The notes under the pieces were generated by a model. The model had not been told where the DNA came from, ran no database searches, and saw nothing but the letters and a program-made list of their open reading frames with translations. The translations under genes and the position numbers were made by a program. 64,000 nt of DNA. Source: Spodoptera frugiperda. Its lineage: Eukaryota; Arthropoda; Insecta; Lepidoptera; Noctuidae. This document shows, piece after piece, positions 9,601 through 19,925 of the stretch (position 1 is its first letter; every line of letters begins with the position of its first letter). The stretch lies in the NCBI RefSeq assembly GCF_023101765.2, contig NC_064217.1:7785788-7849787 (forward strand), given 5' to 3'.

Positions 9601-12183
9601 CCGATAGGCCCTAGAGGACCCAACTCACGTTCAAGATCGTTCTCGCGATCCCGCTCGCGTTCAAGGTCACGTTCGAGGTCGCGTTCTTGGAGGAAATCTC
9701 GTTCCAAGTCTCGCTCATCCCGATCCCGCTCGGTGACCTCCAGGTCAAGGTCTCGCTCCTACAGCTCGTACAGACGAACTCGCTCGAGATCAAGGTCACG
9801 TAATCGTAGAAACAGATATTCTCGAAGCCCGGCAAAGTTTGTATTCACACCTATTACTGTCTATTCTAGTTCGCTTGTATTTGGGTTTAAACTAAATTGT
9901 CTTTGTATTTTCCAGTCAAGCTAGTGGTTATGCCAAGCGTAATAACTCCAGGTCGATGTCGTTTGAAAGGTAAGCTTGTTTTGAAGTTTATTATATTTGA
10001 TTGGTGAGGTGAGTCAGACAAAGTGAAGGAGTCGTTGTTGGAAATGGTAATTTGACACTTTTCTACGTAAAATGATGTAGAGGTTTTGAGTGAATGTCGG
10101 TGTTGTGTTGCAGTAGCGATAAGAATGCGCAGAGCAAGCCGGCCGTGCCGCGGTACTACGGGCGCCGCAAGGAGGACCAGTCGTCGAGTGAACTGTCCAT
10201 AGACTCCGACTCTAGCGAATCCGACGAGGACGCGAAAAACAAGTGAGTTTATTTTATTTTGCCAGGTGTACTTAAGCTACGCTATTACGCTACTACAATA
10301 TTTATTTATTTGTTGTTTCTATTTCTAGAATATTACATATAGTATAATATTTTGCAACAAAATTAACGCAATCAATGTTCACATTTCAGAATGGCGGTGG
10401 GCAATAAATCCAATACAAACCAGAATCAGTTACGATTATCTGGATCCAGCTCCAAAGTCAGTAAGAATCATTTGCTTTTATATATTTGTTCTGCTTTCAT
10501 TTTAGCACCTTACGACGTTACTGGCCAGTAGTTTATTCAACAGCAGATTTCGCTTATTTACTACAATCTGACAGTTTGTGACGAAACCTGCTAAACTCCT
10601 GGTTGTACGTTTATGTGTCCCCATGGCATTCTCGCTCGAATTGTTTGAGATGACTGTTGCTTGTGTATCATCCTATTGTGTTACCCGCAGTGTCTTAAGT
10701 GTATATTACTTCCTTTATTGTCGCGCAGAAGTATCTCAAGGAGCTTCATTCTTTAACTTTCTAAAAATACCTATGGACAACAATATCTTTTGGCAACTAA
10801 AGTTATTATCCTTAGTAAATCCTACGTGACCTTTTTTATTATTTCGACATCACAAACGGATTTCCGAAAATGTAACAAATTGGTGACGCCAAGGGTTTGG
10901 GGTAAAGTATTTCTCATCGTCCAAAGTTGCTTTACACTTCAATTTCAGGGTTTATCCAACAAAATTGTGATGGGATGGTCCAGCAACATTTTTACGAGAA
11001 TCTTTCTCAGTAAAGAGTAGATTCTCCCAATTTTGTACATATAATTAATATGAATATATTTGCAGGGTCCGTCGCGTGAAACGCTATCACTGAAAGAAAA
11101 ACTCAAGAGGAAAATGCAGGCACAGTTATCAAGGCAGCGTGAGTTTTATAAACTAAGACAGTACAAGAAATACAAATTATACTAATAAAAAAAATGTTTC
11201 GTGATATAATATAGCCATTTACATGAATGTGACGTTTGGATTTATACAGTTCGCGCAGACAAGCGGGCTGAAGCCGAGCGCCAGGAACGTGAGAGCCGGC
11301 GGCAGGCTCGGAGGGACGAAGAGATGAGAGAACTGGCCATCAAACTTAGACGCAAGTCTGTATTCAGTGACAAACCAAACTAATTAAGAGAAACACGTGG
11401 ATTCTTATTCTTATTTCATATTCATAAATGAGATCTGCTTGGTTGGTGGCACCTTTCTGTAAAATGTAGTTGTTCTATAGTTATATTTTTTACAGGCAGC
11501 GTGAAATGCGGCACCAACAGAACAGAAGATCAAGTGAAGACGACTCTGATAGAAGTCGTAGTGGATCATCTTCTAGGTATGTATATTAAAACCACATTAC
11601 CTGCGAGAAAGTCAATATTTGTGAAGGCATTGCAATAATGATTTTTAATTTGTTCCTTTTTTGCAGAGAATCACTCTCTAACGGCAAGAAACGAGAGGAT
11701 AAAAGCAAATCGCGCAGCGCTTCACCACCCGCTCGTATTCCAGTGTGGGAGACTAACCGAGATTTCGCATCAACGTCACAAAGACCCAGGTCTGATTACA
11801 GCATGAACAGGCCTCGAGAATATGGAGAGAACTCGTACTATTCAGACAGGCGGCGGTATCACGACCAAGAGAGTAAAGACGATAGGAGAAATGATGAAGA
11901 TAGGTCCCAATATTATTCGAATAGATACGATAAGTACCAGAATCGCGAACAAGGGCAGGGACGGTATGACAGCTACAATCGGTATGATAACCAGAGTTAT
12001 GAAGGCAGATGGAAAGAGGATGGTTACAATACGGGGCGGAGGAGGCCTTATGGGCACAGAGGAGGCTACAGAGGGCACGGGTTTAGGCACAACGACCACC
12101 ATAGCAGTAGTCCCTCTCAAGACCATGATAGAGACACTAGCGAAGGGTACTCCAAAAACAAAGTGAAACTTGTAGATTATTAG
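6685..12183 (+). CDS. CLASRP: CLK4-associating serine/arginine-rich protein (CLASRP/SFRS16), complete
   Basis: SR-related nuclear splicing regulator that works with CLK-family kinases. Sixteen phase-consistent exons give 785 aa: 6685-6783, 6905-7002, 7219-7397, 7514-7675, 7804-7910, 8574-8746, 9093-9259, 9400-9481, 9573-9836, 9916-9969, 10114-10242, 10390-10456, 11066-11138, 11250-11355, 11496-11576, 11667-12183. The start MWHEARKQERMIRGMIVDYR is near-identical to animal CLASRP. 'MPWQGDTNNMIDRFDVRAHL' to 'CNYERYR' is the DRY_EERY domain (about 66-120). An acidic 'DSDDDSDLEIIDVDLSIDV' block follows, then 'KAMFSGRKSRRERR', 'SPPSYA' and 'ENIQFITSFGG'. The RS domain is at roughly 356-450. A charged coiled coil ('SLKEKLKRKM' to 'RELAIKLRRK') comes next. 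The tail is rich in Arg, Tyr, Gly and Ser, unlike vertebrates. Donors of exons 9, 12 and 14 are weak (GTTTGT, GTCAGT, GTCTGT), which suggests alternative splicing. Confidence 0.95.
11356..11383 (+). other. Alternative CLASRP 3' end by retention of intron 14
   Basis: Exon 14 ends in a poor donor (CGCAA|GTCTGT). Reading through adds the codons for KSVFSDKPN and then TAA at 11381-11383. This would give a 595-residue protein lacking the last 199 residues of the full-length form. It is inferred from sequence only; transcript data are needed. Confidence 0.4.
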
Positions 12184-12524
12184 ATAGGGAAGTTAATGCC
12201 AAAATAGGTGAAATCTATGTAGTTATTGAAATGTTAGTTGTGTAGGATTGTTTGTGTAGAATTTTACTTTCAACATATCGTAGGACTTAAGTTTGGATGT
12301 TTTATTGTGCGGTTTTATTTTCTCTTAATTTTTTTTTTACATCGAAATTCACTAGTCTTTTTTTCACACCTCACAGCGTTGTAAATTAAAATTTTATTTA
12401 TTACTTTTTAATATTCTCAAGTGTTGTTGTCTGTACCGAATTTAAATTTTTCATATTGTATCATACGTTTATATTTTATTATCTGTCTTTTACGTGTAGC
12501 TGTTCTTATTTGTAAATTAAATGT

Positions 12525-12530
12525 AATAAA
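12525..12530 (+). terminator. Candidate poly(A) signal of CLASRP
   Basis: AATAAA lies 342 nt after the CLASRP stop codon in a T/A-rich 3' flank. It is the first clean canonical hexamer downstream on this strand that I noticed. Confidence 0.5.
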
Positions 12531-12956
12531 ACGATGTATTAAACTATTCTATCTTTATATTATTTACCTTTTTACTATCGGGATATTCAGATGTGGTGCG
12601 ATTCGTAGTTAAAATTATACACTAAAGTAAGACAAAGGAATTTAGGATTACAGAAATAGCTAAAATATGTTCTAATAATAAATACTTCATAAACAGTTTA
12701 TTGGTTCTTTTTTATAAAAAAAATATTATGATACTCTCTTCACAAATTGAACTTACCTATTTACAATAAAATAAATTAGGTTAATTAACATGGGTATATT
12801 AATATACTTATAAGAACATTATTAAATAGATGTTGCTTTAATTTTAATAGTAAAAGACGTCTGAAATATTAAAACGATAGGCACGTTAATTAGTCCATCA
12901 AAATTGCGATAATATCGTTACAAAAATAACTAGAACGTACACTTAATTGGTTTATA

Positions 12957-13115
12957 TTAACTCGTCTCCAGGACATCGTCGCGACATGGAACAGTTTCAA
13001 CAATATGGCCATCTGTCGTCGCCCGACGTCTCCGGGGCACAAGTCGCTCGACAAATGTTCCTAGCGGAGACGAGGCTTTAGTGTAATGACTACTGTTCCC
13101 AAAATAGGTAGCCAG
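12957..13115 (-). pseudogene. Unassigned minus-strand coding-like fragment (C-terminal 52 codons)
   Basis: Between a TGA at 13116-13118 and a TAA at 12957-12959 the minus strand encodes 52 residues, including 'SSPLGTFVERLVPRRRRATT' and ending 'HIVETVPCRDDVLETS'. The composition (GC-rich codons, balanced residues) stands out in this AT-rich spacer. The opposite strand is also open ('MEQFQQYGHLSSPDVSG'). It is not part of H2.0, whose stop codon lies upstream at 13,558 on the same strand. A LINE ORF2 tail or an old gene exon are both possible. I cannot name it. Confidence 0.4.
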
Positions 13116-13119
13116 TCAA

Positions 13120-13500
13120 AACTTGAGCACCAAAAGAAAACAGTTCTGTCGAATGGTTGAGTCGCAAATACCCATTGCAAGACAATAATCCATATTTAAG
13201 TCACATAAAATCTCGCCCTTACATCAAAACTGGACAACCCTTCCGAGATTTATGATGTTTTTGATCACCTTGTTATATTTGAACGTTGAGGGCATTATTT
13301 CTCATGCCCATTGTGGCATTCTCTCTCAGGCTCATTGGCATTATATCCTTACTTAGATTTCAGCTATGATCGTCCCACTGCAGGGCAAAGGCCTCCATAC
13401 ATTCTGTACTGCCACTCCTCTCTGTTTGAAGCTTTGGGCGGCCAATCTATGTCATGGCGAATTCGTCCTTATAACACCAAATCAGTGCCAATTTATAGCA
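13120..13500. repeat. Dispersed-repeat fragments in the 3' flank of H2.0
   Basis: At 13363-13398 the phrase 'cagctatgatcgtcccactg' followed by 'cagggcaaaggcctcc' is a very common lepidopteran repeat end. At 13280-13345 the phrase 'ttgaacgttgagggcattat' recurs as 'ttgaacgtggagggccttat' at 14016, so two diverged pieces of one family flank H2.0 exon 3. Confidence 0.55.
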
Positions 13501-13557
13501 CATTAATATGAAGATGTCTCCTGATAAAGTTTTGAATTCACTTCAGATCAGTTTCAA

Positions 13558-16500
13558 TTAATCACTGAGTGTATCAACATCAATGTCTTCATTGTCATCG
13601 TTAGTGGAGTCTGGGTCCCGTCCAGGTAGACCCGTGGTGCCTGCGATACCACCTCGCCCCTCTTTCGTATGCCGCCATTTCATACGGCGGTTTTGGAACC
13701 ATACTTTAACCTGTGAACAAAAGTAGTAGTGTTTAGGTTATTAAAAAGAACTTAAGAAATGAAACCTTAATCTATTTAAAAAAATATTGGCTTTCGTTGG
13801 TCACATTTTTCTGCTGCTATGGGAAACTAAAATAGGTATGAGAAACGTTGCTTCGGCACCAATGAGTCGGTTTGACCAGAGTTGAAACAATGCATGCGTT
13901 GTGTTTTACTGTAAGCAATTACCGGAGGCCCAAACCTTCCTCCATACCCTTCAAGCTGGTAGACGGATATCATGATGGTAAGCAATCGCCGCCGCCGATA
14001 AACATCTTGTTACATTTGAACGTGGAGGGCCTTATACCTCATTCAACAATGCTCAGTGGCATTACATCCAACACCAGAGGCGTTAAGGGTGCGTTACCGT
14101 TCATTTGAAGCATGTTGGGGTTTCAGGGATTAGGCTGATTGGTATAGTAAGCGAGGGGCTAATTGGGCCTCTCGTTACCACGCTCACACAACGCAAGCAT
14201 TGTTTCACGTCAGCGGTATCACTGCGGTCGAGCCGCCCCATTCATTTCGACACATGGCTCTCCCGACTATGGCCTATGGCCTGGTGAATTAAAATGCCTG
14301 ACTGTACCGCATTATTCCATAATTAATATTGATGAAATGGAATAGATATTAAATAAAAAAGCTTATAGCTAATATCTACTCTTGCACCTGCAGCATTCAA
14401 CAGAAATCTACATATGTTTATAGAAAAGTTTTTACTTAAGTAACATCTAACTGGTAAGTATCAACAGATAAGTATGATTATCACCAGTGTTAATTAACGT
14501 TAGTGTATTTTCACACCAGGCGAGCGGCGTCGTCGGCGCCATACCGCCTGCGGTGCTATCGTTGGGAACTTATATCTGATACAGATGTTTTTAATGATAT
14601 CGACAGGTTCACCAGAGCTAGCTAAGTGCAGTGTTAAGTATAACTATACTAGCTGACCTGACAAACGATTTCTAGAAAATAGATAGTAGCCGATTCTCAA
14701 ACCTAGGTACTGAATACGAATATAAAATTTGGTAAAAATCGGTAATAATGTAAAAATGTTCCTCTTTTTGTTTCATTTATGCACAGTTTCGTTGTCCGAG
14801 TGGGCTCAAAAAGCGTCCTAGGTACAAAACCGAAAAAAAAATTGGCAAGGTCTGAGAGTACGTCAATTTTAAGTTATAACACGTCCAATATTATTATTGG
14901 CTTATCTCCTAATTGGGATGCATATCTACCTGTCATAAGTCATAATAGGTAATAAGTCGATGTTACTGTGTAGGTAATATACCCCACTACTTACACATGG
15001 GGAGATTAAAGGGCGTAGAGTCATGTCAATTGGTCATTTGAGTGTAATCATTCTACTAAAATTTGATTAAATCTTACTTGAGCATCAGTGAGTCCTAACG
15101 TAGCCGCCAGTTGTCGCCTATCTGGCTTCGTAATATACTTTTGTATTTGAAACCGTCGCTCCAGTCCTTTTCGTTGGAGGTTACTGAACACTGCCCGGGA
15201 CCAGGATCGCTTCCTTTTACCACTCGATGTGACGTCACACCGAGGAGCTGATGACGGCTGCGGCGGTGATGATGAGGGGAGTGGTAGCCTGTATACTGGA
15301 AACAATTGAAACAATATTAAAATGGAAGCAGCTTTGCAAGAGCTTATTAGCACTAGATAGTACTTGATCAAAAAAGGCGTTTAATCAGGTTTAATAATAA
15401 ATGGTAAGTCGCAGTGCCGCCTATTAACACCACTTTGAGTTGGGGTTTATTTCTGAATCCAACAACGGACAATGGTCATCTTCAGAGTTCACTTTTTGAC
15501 GATAGTCCGACGGGTTCAAAACATTTGGCTAGATGGGCTTCCAGATTCAGAATCGGAACATTTGACTGAATCAAATTGTTTGTTCTTTAAATTTCTAAGA
15601 CAACCAGGCCCTACGAGGGCCTAGTTGTTTTCTAGATAGAAAAGTTTAGAAGTAGAGCTAGAGCTAGAGCTTGTAAATGCAGATTATTTATCAAAAAACA
15701 TACCGATCGAATTGAGAACATCCTCCTTTTTGAGAAGTCGATTAAAAAGTTGACAGATAAATACATGAAGTATTTATTATTAATTGCTATAATAAATGAT
15801 AATATAAGCTTAGAAAAATATTTTTATACAATCAAACACAATTATTATTGCTAAAAGGCTATCAATTACAAAGATTTAACATTTTTGCAAGCGCAACTTG
15901 CGTGAAAAAAGCGCAACCACCGACCAGCGACAGTAAGACACCGACCGTGAAAAAGTAGGGTCGGTATTTAGAATTCTAGTTGTACCGACGGCAAATATAG
16001 TAATATAATCACCCCTTTTACCTACATATCTTAGCATTACTGGTTTCATTTGTGCACCTCTGCCTATCACGGAGCAAGTAAATGAGGCGATGTTATCTGT
16101 TTAAGTTCACTTAAACATTCCCTACAAATAAATTCTCATCATTTTGTATTTCGTAACATTATTAATAGAGTAATTTAAAATTAATGAAATATCAAACTAA
16201 TGCTTAGTTGTTTTTAAATCTTATACGTAAGCAGATTCGTCCTATTCCAGACTATATTAAGTTAGATCAGTCTAGGAATATATAAAGCACCTATTAGAAT
16301 TAATTTTAAAATATTTTTGAGCAGTGTAAACTAATCAATTTTACTAGGTATGTTTTCTTTTAAACGTTTATTTTTTTGCTAGAGCAAAAGACATAAACGA
16401 AATGCAGGAGACGGATTGTGTATAAGATTCGTTTTCCTTTAGATTTCTGAATTGTAACGGACAATATAATTTTAATTACAACGATAAAAACATTTAATAT

Positions 16501-18253
16501 TAGACCCCTTAATATTTACAAGACTTATCTACCTAAGTCACAGTGAAATCTTATTACAAACACGTTAAAAAAAATATAAGTACCTTTGTTTTTTTCTAAC
16601 AAGTGCACAGTATTTTTCTTTAAAACTTAGGAAAAGCCAAAATGCTGTATATTTTGGCTTTAGGGTGGAAAATGGAAATCTATTAGGTACGCCTTTACGC
16701 CGGAATGGCGTATTTGATGTCCCTTTTTTTAGGGACAAAATCATCCAAAGACTTTTCCCGCCTTGTGCGAGGCGAGAGGAACTCTGACAGACTCTTACTG
16801 ACTAAAAACCACCCCGTTCCTACTCCTGCTTTTCGAACTGGAGCCCCGGTAATTAGCTAGCGGTAGTTAGCTGTATGTGTGAACCTATCAGTAATTTGGG
16901 TTACGTAGGTAATCCCAAAGAGATATAGTACTTTAAAATTTTAAATTAATTAAAAATACATAATTTAATAAAGGGAAAAAAATATTAAATATCTTACAAT
17001 TAATTGCAGTCCTTCCGCAATTAAATTAGGTGGAAGATAAGTAGTACTTACTTATTTATTTACTAGCTTCTGCCAGCGACTTTATTGCGGTCTCGTTCAT
17101 GGGATGAAAAGTATCCTATTTATTATGTCAGAACACAATCTACCCCTGTTCAAAATTTCATCCCAACCCCTTCAGCCGTTTTGACGTGATTGAGTAACAA
17201 ACATACACACAAACTCACAAACATCCGCATTTATAATATTATTAGTAAGATATTAATTTGGTTATTTATTTATTATACTTGATTATATATTTACTGAAAG
17301 TTAATTCAAAAGTTTATACGGAGGAATTATTTATTTATTTAAACCTTTATTATCATGCAATTATGGTCCATAAATATATGCCTTACAGACTATGCCTTAT
17401 GCATTTGCTACTAGCCGATCTTTGGGTGATGCAGAAATGGAGGTCAATGAAAGTATGGTACTCCATACTTTAATTAGACGCTACGTTACATAAAATTAAT
17501 AATTTTATGTTTTTAAATAATATTTCTTGTTAGTTGTCTATTAATTATTTATTTATGTAACAAAAAATAATCGTGGAATGTGTTCTTATGCGTAGGAACG
17601 GGACGATTAAACCAATTTCGAAAGAAGAAAAATTATCAGAAGGTTCTTATAAAAGAAAATTCATTAGAAAACTTAGATAATTTCACCCGGGCTATACTGG
17701 GACAAACCTTGACCATATATTTTGTGAAAAACAAAATCTTCACAAATATTTCAATCGGCCTCTTAAATAGGCTCAATCCTTTACCCCTATTACATGGAAC
17801 TCATAAAATAACTGGAAAAACTGCGGCTTAAATGCGGATTAAATATAAGTATAGTTATCACCAAATGTCTTGGTTAGTTTATAACCCCTATCAGTTAGAC
17901 CAATTTCGCTAATTATTTCTAGCAAAATTTATCAAAACTCATAAAAGATCGATATTAAAAAAAAATGAAACAACTACTGAATAAAAAGTAAAAAATACTA
18001 ACATACCTGTGGTAGGCCTTAATGCTGGATGTAAATGTGTGTATGGAAGAGGCAAGGGAAGCTGAAGAAGGGGTGGTTCATCCCTGCAGCAGCGGTACAG
18101 CGCAGCCACGCAACCGGCACACGGAGGCTCCTGGCTCCGAGACACCTCCGTAACCGGCGTGCTCGAGTGATGAGAATCATTATTACCCAAAATACTGTCC
18201 ACACTAAACTTCAACTTCGTCACAGAATTAACATCACTATTCAACGACGTCAT
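13558..18253 (-). CDS. H2.0: H2.0-like homeobox transcription factor (HLX orthologue), complete
   Basis: Nuclear DNA-binding regulator; Drosophila H2.0 marks visceral mesoderm and vertebrate HLX acts in gut mesenchyme. Three minus-strand exons give 205 aa: 18007-18253 (ATG at 18253; an in-frame TGA lies nine bases upstream), 15078-15295 and 13558-13710 (stop TAA). Near the start, KLKFSVDSILG (residues 13-23) is an eh1-like Groucho-binding motif. The homeodomain spans about 112-171: 'SWSRAVFSNLQRKGLERRFQ', 'YITKPDRRQLAATLGLTDAQ', then 'VKVWFQNRRMKWRHTKE', with Gln50 and Asn51 at 161-162. This matches the H2.0/HLX class closely. The intron between homeodomain positions 44 and 45 is a usual one. 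The C-terminus is acidic ('DNEDIDVDTLSD'). The protein is much shorter than fly H2.0 or human HLX, so an extra upstream or alternative exon is possible. It is tail-to-tail with CLASRP. Confidence 0.94.
13800..14290. repeat. Composite dispersed repeats in H2.0 intron 2
   Basis: Several pieces of familiar lepidopteran repeats are joined: 'tggtagacggatatcatgat' with 'ggtaagcaatcgccgccgc' (the 'gatccgtctgctcg' family, reversed relative to 37,505-37,760), 'ttgaacgtggagggccttat', 'ccagaggcgttaagggtgcg', and 'acaacgcaagcattgtttca'. Short open frames here (60-78 codons) lie within repeat sequence and are not genes. Confidence 0.6.
15601..15627. repeat. Short GC-rich hairpin in H2.0 intron 1
   Basis: CAACCAGGCCCT (15601-15612), loop ACG, AGGGCCTAGTTG (15616-15627) pair over 12 bp with one C/A mismatch, which would be a G-U pair in the minus-strand transcript. 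The intron is otherwise AT-rich. It is too short alone for a microRNA precursor. Confidence 0.6.
15960..16105 (+). repeat. Diverged SINE 3'-tail fragment in H2.0 intron 1
   Basis: 'tgtgcacctctgcctatcac' then 'gaggcgatgttatctg' corresponds to the 'gtgcacctctgcctacccct' and 'aaggcgtgacgttgcg' tail of the SINE at 18,779-19,091. The upstream 'aatataatcaccccttttac' aligns loosely with its body. Confidence 0.6.
16733..16865 (-). repeat. Lepidopteran SINE (minus orientation) in H2.0 intron 1
   Basis: Contains 'aaagacttttcccgccttgt' , 'gactcttactgactaaaaac' and 'caccccgttcctactcctgc', the reverse of the family present in plus orientation at 23,401-23,560 and 51,880-52,060. No B box is evident, so this is a body fragment. 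Confidence 0.7.
17063..17250 (-). mobile_element. Complete mini-Helitron, copy 1 (188 bp)
   Basis: Read on the minus strand it begins TCTTACTAATAATATTATAA and ends GCAGAAGCTAG, with an A before the TC and a T after the CTAG: A[TC...CTAG]T, the Helitron rule. A second copy is at 19,284-19,461 with the same ends and order. The shared interior includes 'cacgtcaaaacggctgaagg'-type sequence. It has no coding capacity and lies in H2.0 intron 1. Confidence 0.8.
17758..17832 (+). repeat. SINE body fragment
   Basis: 'ttaaataggctcaatccttt' and 'acccctattacatggaactc' match the body phrases of the SINE at 18,779-19,091. Head and tail are not present. Confidence 0.5.
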
Positions 18254-18500
18254 TGTCACTCAATCCCATCAACGAACCGACACGAAGAACCTTCTGTTAT
18301 GAAAGCAACTGAAAAACTGACAAGCGTCGCGCCTCCGTTATCGGCGCAAGCGCAAGCTGGGGGCGTGGCGATTCTAATGAAGCGTCCCGATTGGCCGATT
18401 GTTATTGGGCGTTACGCCGCTATTATGGAGTAAGGCAGCATTGACTGATCGTGGTGGTACCAACAACTGCACTTGTTTACAATAAACTGCTTCTTTAATG
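18254..18500 (-). promoter_or_regulatory. H2.0 upstream region with paired CCAAT boxes
   Basis: On the minus strand, two CCAAT motifs occur 135-160 bp before the start codon (plus-strand ATTGG at 18,391-18,395 and 18,406-18,410). Surrounding sequence is GC-richer than average, including 'caagcgtcgcgcctccgtta' at 18,321-18,340. No TATA box is obvious. Promoter assignment rests on position and motif pairing. Confidence 0.45.
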
Positions 18501-18778
18501 TGTTTTATATGTCTTTGCACTTTAGATTAAATTTTATTGCTAAGGAACTTGCGTCATTCGTCAGTTTATACGATATTCTCAAAATTCCATTAAGTATTTT
18601 CAACTATGAAGTTGGTATGAGTACCTAATTTAAAAACAAATTAAGCTTTTATTTTAGTGTTCTATAATATAGTTATTTACCAGAGAATCTACATATTCAA
18701 AAACATTAAATTACTTCCCTTATTTTAAAAATTTTCATGAACTATATCGTAAACCAAATATAAACATAAAAAACATAA

Positions 18779-19091
18779 CCCTCCTTCTGGCGCAGTCGGG
18801 TAATAACTACCTTGATGGTCGCAAGTGTGACTGCCGGATAGGCAAAGTATTACTTAGTAATACTTTGCCTAACCCGGGTAAAGCACTACTGGATTTTTTT
18901 TGGATTTTCGAAAATTTCTCAGTAGTAGCACGGAATCTAGAAATGTGCCCAGTATATAGCCATAGGCTCACCCCCTATTACATGGGACTTATAACACAAA
19001 TCGTGAAAAGTGGATGAACATTGTATAGCGGCATTAAGTGCCGTAATGTGCACCTCTTCCTACCCCTTCGGGGATAAAGGCGTGACGTTGC
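18779..19091 (+). repeat. Near full-length tRNA-headed SINE with a rearranged B-box region
   Basis: tRNA-like head ('ggcgcagtcgggtaataact', 'gtcgcaagtgtgactgccgg'), body ('ctcagtagtagcacggaatc', 'taggctcaccccctattaca', 'cattgtatagcggcattaag') and tail ('cacctcttcctaccccttcg', 'ataaaggcgtgacgttgcg'). Where the B box should lie there is instead a perfect 13-bp inverted repeat, GGCAAAGTATTAC-TTA-GTAATACTTTGCC (18,841-18,869). This is the most complete copy in the window and the reference for the fragments called elsewhere. Confidence 0.8.
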
Positions 19092-19283
19092 GTCTGTTTC
19101 TTAATAAACGTCCACAGAATATCACCAGTAATAGAAAATTTATAGGCTATTTAGATGAATCTTATTTAGGTAATGTTAGACTTTTTTATTATAACACAAA
19201 CACCGCTACAAAGAAACTAAAACAAAATTAAATAAAGTTAAAAATTATGCCTACGAATTTTCTTCATCGTTCTCTTGTTCTTA

Positions 19284-19461
19284 CTAGCTTCTGTCCACAA
19301 CTTCAATTGCATTCCCTTGGGATAAAAAGTAGCCGATGAGTTATTCCAGAACATAATTTACCCGTGTTTCAAATATCATCTCGATCCCGTCAACTGTTTT
19401 TACGTGATTGAGTAAGAAACATTCAAACTTACAAATTTTCACATTTATAATACTAGTAAGA
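19284..19461 (-). mobile_element. Complete mini-Helitron, copy 2 (178 bp)
   Basis: On the minus strand it begins TCTTACTAGTATTATAAATG and ends GAAGCTAG, bounded by A and T as in copy 1 at 17,063-17,250. Shared interior blocks include plus-strand 'tttttacgtgattgagtaa' and 'gggataaaaagtagccgatg'. The 85-codon minus-strand frame across it is not a gene. Confidence 0.8.
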
Positions 19462-19689
19462 TAAGAAGAAAGCGATGGTGATCCTTCAGCTTCAACCCAA
19501 CAACCCAACATCATATTTCCCCACACTATAGCCTTTTTTTCGACATTTCTGGAGTGGATAATAATAAACGCTGCACTCAATGAAGTTTCGCGGGTCATTC
19601 AATTATTTTTAAATCAGTTTCACAATTCTGAGTACCTTATATTATTTAACATAACTCAAAATTCAGGGAGAGTCATGCTTCAGCACGAA

Positions 19690-19925
19690 TGGGCCGGATA
19701 CAACGGCCTTACAGAAAACCGACGTGAAACAATGTTTGCGTTGAGTTTCGTTGTGTAAGTGAGGTTACCGGAAGCCCAATTATCTCCCTCCACAATCTTC
19801 TTAATCCCCGATTCCCCAACAACCCTTAAATTCCAAATCCCCAAAAGGCCGGCAACACACTTGTAACGCCTCTGATGTTTCGGGTGTCCATGCGCGGCAC
19901 TGCTCAGGTAATCCGTCTACTCGTC
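19690..19925 (+). repeat. Dispersed SINE-like repeat ('ccggcaacacacttgtaacg' family), copy 1
   Basis: Contains 'gtgaaacaatgtttgcgttg', 'aggccggcaacacacttgta', 'cgcctctgatgtttcgggtg' and 'gtaatccgtctactcgtcta', in the same order as the copy at 37,505-37,760. It is widespread in Lepidoptera from memory. No tRNA-like boxes were identified. Confidence 0.75.

Noticed and set aside
10457..10462. GTAAGA at 10,461 as the exon 12 donor of CLASRP
   Set aside because: Using it shifts the frame and meets an early TGA in exon 13, whereas GTCAGT at 10,457 keeps the conserved 'SLKEKLKRKM' helix in frame.
11842..12126. 94-codon minus-strand frame opposite the last CLASRP exon
   Set aside because: It is the antisense shadow of the Arg/Gly/Tyr-rich CLASRP tail; its Val/Ile/Pro-rich composition is what reversed Arg/Gly codons give.
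11822..12166. 114-codon plus-strand frame overlapping the last CLASRP exon
   Set aside because: Off-frame shadow; the in-frame exon joins the upstream exons in phase.
18254..18259. Start of H2.0 two codons upstream (GTG)
   Set aside because: A eukaryotic start needs ATG; the ATG at 18,253 is the first after an in-frame stop.
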